A stretch of DNA of 64,000 bases from assembly GCA_964579295.1 (NCBI GenBank), contig CAZOGK010000014.1, positions 1 to 64,000 on the forward strand, read 5' to 3'. The notes beneath the pieces are model-generated. The model worked only from the letters and a program-made list of their open reading frames with translations. It ran no database searches and was not told where the DNA came from. Origin of the DNA: JAAYYY01 sp964579295. GTDB lineage: Bacteria > Chloroflexota > Anaerolineae > Promineifilales > Promineifilaceae. The translations under genes and the position numbers were made by a program. Of the stretch, positions 14,747 to 22,549 are shown piece by piece (position 1 is the first letter of the stretch; each line of letters opens with the position of its first letter).

Positions 14747-16186
14747 CTAAATGTGATGGGCTTTTCCGGCAGCGTATTCACACAGACCCAGGTAGCTCAG
14801 GTACGAAAAGCCGGCCAGGCAGGAGAGCAGGAAGACGGCCGGCCCCAGGTTGTCACGCTGGACGGCCAGCACGAGCCCCATTGCCGCATAGGCCGCCAGC
14901 CCTAGCTCGGCAAAGAGACTGCGGTCAAACGGCAGCCGGTAGCTCCCTTGCCCTGGCAGGCTGCCCCGTTTCGGCGTGCGCACAAACGGGTAGCGGCGCG
15001 CGAGCACGGTACGGGCGACGGCCCAGCTAACCGTCGCCGAGAGCCCAATGGCTGTGACGAGCAAGGCGGGTAAGCGTAGCAGCCGGCGCCGCCAGTCCCG
15101 GTAGAGCTGCTGCTGGCTGGCGATGAAGAGCAGTGGCTGCCCCAGGCCGGCGACTGTGAAGACCAGCATGTAGGGCGAAAAGCGCACGTTGAGGTAAAGG
15201 AGTGGGAGCTGCAGCAGCAGCAGGAGGATGACCAGGAAGCTGGTGGCATAGGCGCCCATCGATAGCAGGGCATAGAGGCGAGCGACCCGGCTATAGCGGC
15301 TGGCGGCAATGGCCCGGCCATACTTAAAGAGACACTGCGTCGAGCCGGTGGCCCAGCGGACCTGCTGGTTCTTGTAGGCGCTGGCTGTCGCCGGCAGCTC
15401 GGCCGGCGCGACCACGTCCGGCAGAAAGCGGAACTGCCAGCCCCGTAGGACCGCCCGCGTGCTCAGACACAGGTCTTCACAGATAGTGTCGCTCTGCCAG
15501 CCGCCGGCGTCCTCCAGGCAGGCGCGCCGCCAGATCCCGGCCGTACCGTTGAACTTGGGAAAGAGACCGGCGCGATGGCGCACCGTCTGCTCGATGGCGA
15601 AATGTTTGTCCAGCGCCAGCGCCTGTGCCGCCGTCAGAGTTGATGTATCTGGGTTGAGGTGCCCCCAGCGCGCCTGCACCATGCCAAGCTCGGGAGACGT
15701 GAGAAAGTGCGGGACGGTCCGCTGCAGAAAGTCCGGCTCTGGCTGAAAATCCGCGTCGAAAATCGCCAGGTATTCCCCGCGCGCGCACTGCAGGCCCGCT
15801 GCCAGGGCGCCGGCCTTGTAGCCGCTACGGACGTCACGGTGCAGCAGTGTGATGTCTAACCCCTGCTGCCGGTAGCGAGCCACCAGCGCGGCCGCCCGCT
15901 CCGTTGTATCGTCCGTCGAGTCGTCCAACACCTGTATCTGCAGCCGGTCGCGCGGGTAGTCAAGCCGCGCAGCGGCCCGAATGAGCCGCTTGACCACGTA
16001 GCGCTCATTATAGATAGGAAGCTGCACGGTGACGGAGGGAAGATCTTCGGGGCGCGCCGCTGGCGCAGCAGCGCCGTCGTGGCGATGGCGCCAGAATAGC
16101 CAGAGCGTGAGCAGCCCCAGCGAACCATACACCGCCAGCCCGCTCAGGACGAGCAGGTAGACGAAAACCAGACTGTCGCGTAGCAT
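14747..16186 (-). CDS. Processive membrane glycosyltransferase family 2 (cellulose-synthase-like)
   Basis: A 479-residue integral membrane sugar polymerase or glycolipid synthase. The N-terminus is a membrane helix (residues about 3-25). The cytosolic GT2 domain has VTVQLPIYNE, DDSTDDT, the donor-binding DxD-like FDADFQP, the acceptor ED in CEDLCLS, and QQVRWATGS, the QxxRW motif of processive enzymes. At least three membrane helices follow, and residues about 385-430 carry KRGSLPGQGSYRLPF. The start ATG (16186) overlaps the stop of the DUF951 gene (TAATG), suggesting translational coupling. The product could be a glucomannan-like polymer or a glycolipid. Confidence 0.9.
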   Translation of the reverse strand: MLRDSLVFVYLLVLSGLAVYGSLGLLTLWLFWRHRHDGAAAPAARPEDLPSVTVQLPIYNERYVVKRLIRAAARLDYPRDRLQIQVLDDSTDDTTERAAALVARYRQQGLDITLLHRDVRSGYKAGALAAGLQCARGEYLAIFDADFQPEPDFLQRTVPHFLTSPELGMVQARWGHLNPDTSTLTAAQALALDKHFAIEQTVRHRAGLFPKFNGTAGIWRRACLEDAGGWQSDTICEDLCLSTRAVLRGWQFRFLPDVVAPAELPATASAYKNQQVRWATGSTQCLFKYGRAIAASRYSRVARLYALLSMGAYATSFLVILLLLLQLPLLYLNVRFSPYMLVFTVAGLGQPLLFIASQQQLYRDWRRRLLRLPALLVTAIGLSATVSWAVARTVLARRYPFVRTPKRGSLPGQGSYRLPFDRSLFAELGLAAYAAMGLVLAVQRDNLGPAVFLLSCLAGFSYLSYLGLCEYAAGKAHHI

Positions 16187-16389
16187 TATTCCTGGGGACC
16201 GGCTCCAGTGCTGACAATCGCCCTGCAGCGCTTGTTGAAGAGAGAGCGCGACAACAGCACCCGTCGCCGGCAGCCCTGGCACACAAGACCAATATCAACT
16301 CCCAGGCGCACGACCTGCCAGCGGTCGCTGCCACAAGGGTGTTTCTTTCGGAGCTGGACGATGTCGCCCAGCTGAACGTCGCAAGCCAT
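16186..16389 (-). CDS. DUF951 small protein
   Basis: 67 residues matching the DUF951 family: residues 6-40 read VQLGDIVQLRKKHPCGSDRW and then QVVRLGVDIGLVCQGC. The conserved HPCG and CxxC suggest a metal-binding small beta protein. Function is unknown across the family, though it is widely kept in Firmicutes and Chloroflexota. Its stop overlaps the start of the GT2 gene. The -10 candidate lies only 9 bases before the ATG and no Shine-Dalgarno is visible, so the mRNA may be leaderless. Confidence 0.88.
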   Translation of the reverse strand: MACDVQLGDIVQLRKKHPCGSDRWQVVRLGVDIGLVCQGCRRRVLLSRSLFNKRCRAIVSTGAGPQE

Positions 16390-16398
16390 AAGGCCGCT

Positions 16399-16404
16399 AT
16401 TATA
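16399..16404 (-). promoter_or_regulatory. -10 element close to the DUF951 start (possible leaderless transcript)
   Basis: TATAAT on the minus strand at 16404-16399 ends 9 bases before the ATG at 16389, so transcription would start about 3 bases before the codon. The -35 region (TGTCCT) is poor. The element lies in an imperfect palindrome (ccgctattatagcgg). Confidence 0.45.
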
Positions 16405-16421
16405 GCGGTGCGCGGCGTAGC

Positions 16422-16450
16422 AGGACAGGGCCGGAGAGCAAGGCTATAAT
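16422..16450 (+). promoter_or_regulatory. Predicted promoter of the M50 protease gene
   Basis: AGGACA (16422-16427), a 17-base spacer, then an exact TATAAT (16445-16450). Transcription would begin about 20 bases before the ATG at 16479, which has CGGAG 8 bases upstream. Confidence 0.55.
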
Positions 16451-16478
16451 GAGCCCAACATCTAACCCGGAGTAACCA

Positions 16479-17132
16479 ATGCTTTTACTTGGGAACGTAA
16501 CCGTTCCACTCTTCATTGCCTTTGCGCTTACGGCGCTGCTGGCCTTTGCCTATCACGAGTTCGCCCATGCGCTCGTCGCCGATCGGCTGGGGGACGACAC
16601 GCCGCGTCGCTTTGGCCGCATGACGCTCAACCCATTTGTCCACCTCGACGTCTTTGGCACCATCCTTCTCCTTCTGGTCGGCTTCGGCTGGGCCTCCACG
16701 CCGGTCAACCCGAATAATCTGCGCGGCAACCCACGCACGGCCCACGCCATCGTCGCCGTCGCCGGCCCGGTGGCGAACGTCATCATGGCGGTGCTCTGGG
16801 GACTGCCAGTGCTGTTGGGCCTGGTGGAGCCGTCAATCCCGGCTGAAAATGCCTTCCTGCCCACTGCCTACCAGGTCTGCCGCATCGGCGTCCTGATCAA
16901 CCTGGTGCTCTTCGCCTTCAATCTCATGCCCATCCCACCGCTTGACGGTTTCACCATTCTGCTCGGGGTCCTCCCGGTGGAGATGTCCTACCGGCTGGAG
17001 CCTCTACGCCAGTACGGCACGATCCTCCTCATGCTGGTCATCTTCCTCCTCCCTTACATCGGCCTCGACGTCATTGGGCTCTGGATCTGGCCGGTCGTCG
17101 ACAACGTCATGCCCATCCTGCTCGGTCACTGA
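16479..17132 (+). CDS. Site-2 protease family protein (peptidase M50B)
   Basis: A 217-residue intramembrane zinc metalloprotease candidate. HEFAH at about residues 27-31 is the HExxH zinc motif, set in the first membrane segment. NLMPIPPLDGF at about 149-159 carries the conserved NxxPxPPLDG with the third zinc ligand (Asp). Four or five hydrophobic segments are visible and there is no PDZ domain, as in the short Rip/SpoIVFB-like branch. Its substrate is unknown. The stop codon overlaps the start of the HD-domain gene (TGATG), so the two are co-translated. Confidence 0.92.
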   Translation: MLLLGNVTVPLFIAFALTALLAFAYHEFAHALVADRLGDDTPRRFGRMTLNPFVHLDVFGTILLLLVGFGWASTPVNPNNLRGNPRTAHAIVAVAGPVANVIMAVLWGLPVLLGLVEPSIPAENAFLPTAYQVCRIGVLINLVLFAFNLMPIPPLDGFTILLGVLPVEMSYRLEPLRQYGTILLMLVIFLLPYIGLDVIGLWIWPVVDNVMPILLGH

Positions 17133-17653
17133 TGGGGCTTGCCTACCGCCTTGGACAATTCTGGCGGCTCCTCCGGGCGCCCGCGCTGGAAACGGCAGCC
17201 TGGGACGAGATCGCTGCCTTGCTCAGCCCCGGCGAGCTGGCGCTGTTCCGCCGCTTTGGCAATAGCGACCAGCAGCACGGCTACCAGGTGATGCGCACCT
17301 TGCTGGCAGCCGGCGACGATCACCCGGCCCTGCTGGCTGCGGCGCTGCTGCACGACGTCGGCAAGACCAAGGTTCGCCCCCGCCTCTGGGAGCGAATCGT
17401 CGGCGCGCTCGGTGATACCTTCTTGCCCGGGCGGGCCGCGCACTGGGGGCAGGGGCCGCCGCGCGGCTGGCGAAGGCCTTTTGTCATCCGGCGGCAGCAC
17501 CCGGCCTGGAGCGCCGAGCTGGCCGCCGCGGCGGGCAGCGCCCCGCTGGCCGTCGCCCTCATGCGCCACCACCAGGATAAAGAGCCGGGCCAAATGCCCC
17601 AGGAGCTGGCAGCGCTGCTCCGCCGGTTGCAATGGGCCGATGACCAGCATTAG
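17132..17653 (+). CDS. HD-domain phosphohydrolase-like protein
   Basis: A 173-residue cytoplasmic protein with an HD metal site: HGYQVMRTLL at about residue 50 and ALLHDVGKTK at about 72-81, where HD binds the metal, then LMRHHQD near 148. The family hydrolyses nucleotides or phosphomonoesters, or acts as a metal-bound sensor. The substrate cannot be read. It overlaps the M50 protease stop by one base, so the two are probably made together. A 317-base gap follows, holding only the promoter of the second EF-G gene and a small hairpin near 17936. Confidence 0.85.
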   Translation: MGLAYRLGQFWRLLRAPALETAAWDEIAALLSPGELALFRRFGNSDQQHGYQVMRTLLAAGDDHPALLAAALLHDVGKTKVRPRLWERIVGALGDTFLPGRAAHWGQGPPRGWRRPFVIRRQHPAWSAELAAAAGSAPLAVALMRHHQDKEPGQMPQELAALLRRLQWADDQH

Positions 17654-17735
17654 AGGGGAAACCGGGCTGGCCGGCAGAACCATTGTCGCTGGCCGTGAGC
17701 GACGTACCGTGTCCTGATAGGCACGATCGGTAGCT

Positions 17736-17764
17736 TTGACAAGGAGGGGCCTTTCATCTAAAAT
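17736..17764 (+). promoter_or_regulatory. Predicted promoter of the second EF-G gene
   Basis: TTGACA (17736-17741), a 17-base spacer, then TAAAAT (17759-17764), 6/6 and 5/6 matches. The leader would be about 200 bases. Just before the start, cttcgt and acgaag (17936-17957) can pair and leave the AGAGG ribosome site next to the stem. I see nothing else in 17654-17970. Confidence 0.7.
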
Positions 17765-17970
17765 CGGCCTGTTTTATGACGCGGCACATCAAGAGGCTTT
17801 CAGGGTTTGTCACCCAGCGGGTCGCGGACCCACCCCCCAGCTTCCGTTGTCATTTCTATACAGACGAGGCCGCCTCTGGTTGGCCGTGCCGCACTGTCAG
17901 ATCAGCGAACGGAGCACCGCCTGAGACTGCGCATGCTTCGTAAAAGTTTGAACGAAGAGGATATCCCGGG

Positions 17971-20034
17971 ATGAAAGAGTACAAGACTGAGAACCTGCGC
18001 AACATTGCCCTTGTCTCCCATAGCGGGGCAGGGAAGACAACGCTTGTGGAGCGGTTGCTCTTCGATACCAAGGCGTTGACGCGTATGGGTACCGTGCAGG
18101 CCGGCAGCACGGCGATGGACTTTGAAGAGGAAGAGATCGAACGCACGGCTTCAATTAACACGGCCATTGCTCCTGTCGAATGGAAGGGGAATAAGCTTAA
18201 CTTTCTCGATACGCCCGGCTATGTCGATTTCGTCGGCGAAGTGCTGGCGGCGCTTACGGTGGCCGATGCGGCTGTCGTCGTCGTCGAAGCGGTGGCCGGC
18301 GTTGAGGTAGGCACCGAGCTTGTCTGGCAGTATGCCGGCGAGCGCGACATGCCTCGTATCCTGCTCGCCAACAAGATGGACCGCGAGAACGTCAACGTGC
18401 GCCGCTTAATGGAAAGCATCCAGACGCTCCCCGGAAACCTGGTTCAGCTGCAGCTGCCTATCGGTCAGGGTACTGATTTCAAAGGCATTGTCGACGTCAT
18501 CAAGCAGAAAGCCTACCTGGGCGAGGCGGGCACAGAGGCGGACGTACCCGGCGACCTGGCCGACGCGGTTGAAGAAGCGCGCCTGGCCCTGGTCGAGGCT
18601 GCCGCCGAGGGCGACGATGAGCTGATGATGAAATACTTTGACGACGAAGAGCTGACCGAGGAAGAGATCCTCGGCGGGCTCAAGAAGGCAATGATGGCCG
18701 GTAGCGCCGTCCCCATTCTGTTTGCCGCGCCCCAGCCGGGAGCAGGCGTCCGGCAGCTCCTCGACTACCTTGTCCAGCTCGTGCCCAACCCGGAGGAGGC
18801 CGGTCCGTTCACGGCCACCACGCCAGGCGGCGAGGAGATGGAGTACCCGGTCAGCGATAACTCGCCGCTGGCTGCCTTCGTCTTTAAGACGCGCGAAGAC
18901 CCCTACGGAAAGATGAGCTACCTGCGCGTCTTTGGCGGCGCGCTGGAATCGGATAGCCGTGTCTACAACAGCGTGCAAGAAGCCGAAGTGCGCATCGGTG
19001 GTCTGCAGCTTCTGCGGGGCAAGGAGCATATCCCGGTTTCCCGTCTGCACGCCGGCGACATTGGTGCGGTCGTCAAGCTCGGCGAGACACAGACAAACGA
19101 TACGCTGAGCAGCGCCGACCGGAAGCTGCGCCTGGCGCCGATCACGCAGCCTGAGCCTATCTACTCGGTCGCCGTGCATCCGGTCGCCCAGTCCGACATG
19201 GCTAAGCTGAGCAGCTCACTGCACCGCCTCGTCGGCGAAGACCCTACCTTGAGCTGGCGCAACGAGCCGGCTACGCGGCAGATCATTCTTTCCGGCATGG
19301 GCAACGCCCACCTGGACATCGCCGTGAAGAAGGCGCGCTCCAAGTTCGGCCTCAACGTCACCACGTCGGTGCCCAAGATTCCCTACCGGGAGACGATCGG
19401 CCGCACCAACGACGCTGAATATACGCACAAGAAGCAGACCGGCGGCGCCGGCCAGTATGCGCGCGTCTTTCTGCGCGTGGAATCGATTGACCAGGATTCC
19501 GACTTCGAGTTCGCCTCCGAGGTCTTCGGCGGCGCCATCAGCGGGCCCTTCATCTCGGCGGTGGAAAAAGGCTGCCGCCAGTCGCTGGAGTCGGGCGTCA
19601 TCGCCGGCTACCCCATGACCGGCATCCGCGCAGTCGTCACCGACGGCAAGGAGCATCCGGTTGACTCTAAGGAAATTGCCTTCCAGATCGCCGGGCGCGA
19701 GTGCTTCAAGAAGGCGGCTCTCGGCGCCTCCCCGCAGCTGTTGGAGCCGATCTACGAAGTGACCGTCACCGTACCGCACGACCACATGGGCGACATCATG
19801 GGCGACCTCAACTCGCGGCGCGCCCGTGTACTGGGCATGGACCAGGAAGGGATGAAGGCGCTGGTGCGCGCCGAGGTGCCTTTGGCGGAAATGCAGACCT
19901 ATTCGGCTGACCTGCGCTCGATGACCCAGGGGCGCGGCGTCTACAGCATGACCTTCCTTCGCTACGGCAAGGTTCCGTCGCATCTGCAGGAGCAGATCAT
20001 CGCCGAGGCGGAGCGAGAGCGCGAGAACGAGTAA
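17971..20034 (+). CDS. Elongation factor G-like GTPase (second EF-G, EF-G2 type)
   Basis: A 687-residue translational GTPase with all EF-G domains. SHSGAGKTT is G1, DTPGYVDF is G3 and NKMD is G4. The domain IV stretch TGGAGQYARV and the domain V stretch GDIMGDLNSRRARV are present. It differs from the str-operon fusA: its start is MKEYKTENLRNIALVSHSG and its switch I reads EEEEIERTASI in place of QEQERGITI. Those features fit the EF-G2 or spd-like branch, some members of which act in ribosome recycling or have weak translocation activity. It is a single-gene unit with its own promoter and a hairpin terminator. Confidence 0.93.
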   Translation: MKEYKTENLRNIALVSHSGAGKTTLVERLLFDTKALTRMGTVQAGSTAMDFEEEEIERTASINTAIAPVEWKGNKLNFLDTPGYVDFVGEVLAALTVADAAVVVVEAVAGVEVGTELVWQYAGERDMPRILLANKMDRENVNVRRLMESIQTLPGNLVQLQLPIGQGTDFKGIVDVIKQKAYLGEAGTEADVPGDLADAVEEARLALVEAAAEGDDELMMKYFDDEELTEEEILGGLKKAMMAGSAVPILFAAPQPGAGVRQLLDYLVQLVPNPEEAGPFTATTPGGEEMEYPVSDNSPLAAFVFKTREDPYGKMSYLRVFGGALESDSRVYNSVQEAEVRIGGLQLLRGKEHIPVSRLHAGDIGAVVKLGETQTNDTLSSADRKLRLAPITQPEPIYSVAVHPVAQSDMAKLSSSLHRLVGEDPTLSWRNEPATRQIILSGMGNAHLDIAVKKARSKFGLNVTTSVPKIPYRETIGRTNDAEYTHKKQTGGAGQYARVFLRVESIDQDSDFEFASEVFGGAISGPFISAVEKGCRQSLESGVIAGYPMTGIRAVVTDGKEHPVDSKEIAFQIAGRECFKKAALGASPQLLEPIYEVTVTVPHDHMGDIMGDLNSRRARVLGMDQEGMKALVRAEVPLAEMQTYSADLRSMTQGRGVYSMTFLRYGKVPSHLQEQIIAEAERERENE

Positions 20035-20055
20035 CGCGCAGACCGACTCAGGAAA

Positions 20056-20090
20056 GAAAAAGAGCGCGCCGGGCCGGTGCGCTCTTTCTG
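20056..20090. terminator. Bidirectional intrinsic terminator
   Basis: aaagagcgc (20059-20067) pairs with gcgctcttt (20079-20087) over an 11-base GC-rich loop. T-rich runs follow on both strands. It lies between the convergent EF-G2 and hydrolase genes and can serve both. Confidence 0.85.
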
Positions 20091-20094
20091 CTTA

Positions 20095-21045
20095 TCAGGC
20101 GGGTGTCAGGTAAGGTTGTAGGAAGTCGAGCACACTCTGCGGGTTGTCCACCACGTGGCGATAGCCGCCGTAGCGGTGGTTGGTCTCGACAAAGAGGGGA
20201 GCGACGGCGTTGCGCGCCTGCGTAGCCATGTGGGCGACGTTGCTGACACTGCCCCAGCGGTCGCCCGTACCCTGCACAAACAGCAGGGGCGTGTCGCCGG
20301 CGCCGGCGGCGGCAATGACCGGCTCGATAGCGTCCAGCGAGATGCGTGTCGCCTGGCGGTAGAGCGCGCTCGCCAGCGCGAGCACCGCCGGGGCGAGCGG
20401 ACCAAGCAGGTCGGCGGCGTAACGGCTGGCAAATACACGCGGGCTTGTCGGCTGCACGGCGATAGCGGCGCGCAGCGCGTCCGTGTGCGGCAGGGCATAG
20501 AGAATGGCGTTGGCTCCCATCGAAAAGCCGACAGCAGCGAGCCGCTCGTTGTCCACGTCGCGCCGGTGGCTGAGAAAATCGAGAGCGCCGAGCAGATCGT
20601 TGGCCTCTTGCAGACCAAAAGTGACGGCGACGCCGGCTGCACTTTGTCCATGATTGCGCTGATCGAAGGAGAGAACGTGATAGCCAGCGCCGTGCAGGGC
20701 ATGAATCAGGCGCAGTAGATCGACGGGAAGCGCGCCGCTCAGGTTAGCCATGAGACTATCGGCCGCCTCGCCCAGCCGGTTCCACGGCCAGCCGTGCAGG
20801 ATAATGACGGTCGGGCCCGGGTCTTTTCCTGCGGGGATGAACCAGCCGGAAAGGCGCAGCCCATCCCGCGCCGGAAACTCCACGTCTTCGTAACTCAGTC
20901 CGATATCGCCTGGATTGGCCCAGAGCGGCTGCCGTGGTGGGCGGACCATCTGGCGCCAGAAGTAGACGGCGATGCCGATGGTGAAAGCAAGAATGGCGGC
21001 GACGAGAGCCAGGAATAGCCGGATGGCGCGACGAAACAAACTCAT
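20095..21045 (-). CDS. Membrane-anchored alpha/beta hydrolase
   Basis: A 316-residue protein with one N-terminal membrane helix (about residues 8-30), after which the catalytic domain is probably outside the cytoplasm. It has the oxyanion region VIILHGWPWN and the nucleophile elbow GFSMGA, whose Ser is catalytic. Plausible Asp and His follow at GTGDRWGS and TNHRYGGYRH. It resembles the serine aminopeptidase/lysophospholipase group, but the substrate is not readable. It is a single gene, convergent with EF-G2. Confidence 0.88.
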   Translation of the reverse strand: MSLFRRAIRLFLALVAAILAFTIGIAVYFWRQMVRPPRQPLWANPGDIGLSYEDVEFPARDGLRLSGWFIPAGKDPGPTVIILHGWPWNRLGEAADSLMANLSGALPVDLLRLIHALHGAGYHVLSFDQRNHGQSAAGVAVTFGLQEANDLLGALDFLSHRRDVDNERLAAVGFSMGANAILYALPHTDALRAAIAVQPTSPRVFASRYAADLLGPLAPAVLALASALYRQATRISLDAIEPVIAAAGAGDTPLLFVQGTGDRWGSVSNVAHMATQARNAVAPLFVETNHRYGGYRHVVDNPQSVLDFLQPYLTPA

Positions 21046-21265
21046 ACTGTTCCTCCTTCTTCCTCACCCGCCGCGACCCGACTGGAATGCTGGCTGAAAT
21101 AACGGGTCGCAGCTCCATTATAACGAAGATGGGCAGCCCGTCACTTGGCGGCGCGCACTGCCGGCCGCAAGCTGGCAGCAGTCACCAAAAGACGGTAGAC
21201 TTTCTCCGTCGTTTCTCAGCAGGTTGGCTCGTCGCCGGCAGCGTCGGGCCGGGGTGTAGCAGAAA

Positions 21266-22540
21266 ATGGACCGCAGCGGGTTGCAGCACGCTCTGGAAAA
21301 CGCACGCGCCGCGCGTGACGCGCAGGAATATGCGCGTGCGCTGGCCGAATATGACCAACTCCTGGAGCAGACCGAGGGTCTGACCGACGAGGACGGCGAG
21401 GCGCGCGCTGTACGTCTGGCCGCTCTACGCGAATGGAGCCGGATCGTGCAGCTGCAAGGGGAGCCGGAGCGCGCGCTGCGCGGGCTGGAGCGCTACTACC
21501 TGGAAGCGGGCAGCAGCGAGCACGCCGTCGAGGCGCTGACGATGATCGGCGACCTGCACGACGAAATGGGCCAGGAGCGGCGCGCCCTGGCAGCCTATGA
21601 CGAAGCGCTGGCACTGGCCGAAGCCTTTAATTACACGCCGGGCCGGGCCAAAGCGCTGCTCGGCGCCGGTCTCACCTGGCATCACCTGGGGCGCACCGGC
21701 GAAGGCCTGGTCCAGCTGCAGAAGGCCCTGGCCTTATTTGAGCAGATCGGCGACGAATGGGGGCAGATGCGCGCCAACAACCGGCTGGGGATTGCCTATG
21801 TGCAGTCGGGCAAGATTGACAAAGCCATCGCTTCCTTTGAGAAGAGCCTGGCTGCCGCCCGCCAGCTAGGGGTGCGCGAGACGGCCATCGACCTGAACAA
21901 CCTGGGCGAGTGCCACCGCATGCTCTTTAACATGGATAAGGCGCTGGCGTACCATCAGGAAGCATACGCGCTCTCGCAGAGCACGGGGCTGCGCTCGGCG
22001 CACCCAGACATCGCGCGTAATCTGGGTTACGACCTCTACCAGATGGGACAGGTAGAAGAAGGTATCCGGCACCTCCAGGAGGCGCTGCAGCTCGCGGGCG
22101 AGATGCTGCAGCGCGACGTTACCATGCAGGCGCTCTATTCTCTGGCCCAGGCCGAGATACGCCGTGGCAATGCGGCCGCGGCACGCCAGCACGCCGGAGA
22201 GCTGCAGGCGCTGGCGCGCGAGCGCAACTATCGCGGCTATCAGGCCGAGGCGCTGTATGCGCTAGGTCTGGTGGAGCAGCTGGAGGGCGACCGCGACGCC
22301 GCCGAGCAGCGTTGGCAGGAGGCGCTCTTTCTGGCCCACGATACCGGCCGGCAATTTCTCCTGTGGCAGCTCCACGCCGCCCTCGCCGAGATAGCGCCGA
22401 CCCCCGGCCTGGCCCAGGTCCACTACCAGATAGCGGCCGATATTATCGGCCAGATTGCTTACCCCATCGAAGACGAAACGATCCGCAACGCCTTCCTGCA
22501 GGCGCCGGAAGTGCAGCAGATCATCGCCCGGGCGGGCTGA
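21266..22540 (+). CDS. TPR-repeat protein
   Basis: 424 residues built almost wholly of about nine tetratricopeptide repeats, visible as paired helices with the W/L-G-Y-A-F-A-P pattern (for example MGQERRALAAYDEALALAEA and SGKIDKAIASFEKSLAAARQ). There is no signal peptide, membrane helix or effector domain. TPR arrays act as protein-binding scaffolds. The ribosome site is weak. Upstream, 21046-21265 separates it from the divergent hydrolase without a clear promoter match. Its partner is unknown. Confidence 0.88.
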   Translation: MDRSGLQHALENARAARDAQEYARALAEYDQLLEQTEGLTDEDGEARAVRLAALREWSRIVQLQGEPERALRGLERYYLEAGSSEHAVEALTMIGDLHDEMGQERRALAAYDEALALAEAFNYTPGRAKALLGAGLTWHHLGRTGEGLVQLQKALALFEQIGDEWGQMRANNRLGIAYVQSGKIDKAIASFEKSLAAARQLGVRETAIDLNNLGECHRMLFNMDKALAYHQEAYALSQSTGLRSAHPDIARNLGYDLYQMGQVEEGIRHLQEALQLAGEMLQRDVTMQALYSLAQAEIRRGNAAAARQHAGELQALARERNYRGYQAEALYALGLVEQLEGDRDAAEQRWQEALFLAHDTGRQFLLWQLHAALAEIAPTPGLAQVHYQIAADIIGQIAYPIEDETIRNAFLQAPEVQQIIARAG

Positions 22541-22549
22541 TCGCGACCG

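Noticed and set aside
17736..17924. 62-codon open frame in the gap before the second EF-G gene
   Set aside because: It begins inside the predicted -35 region, has no ribosome site and no family character.
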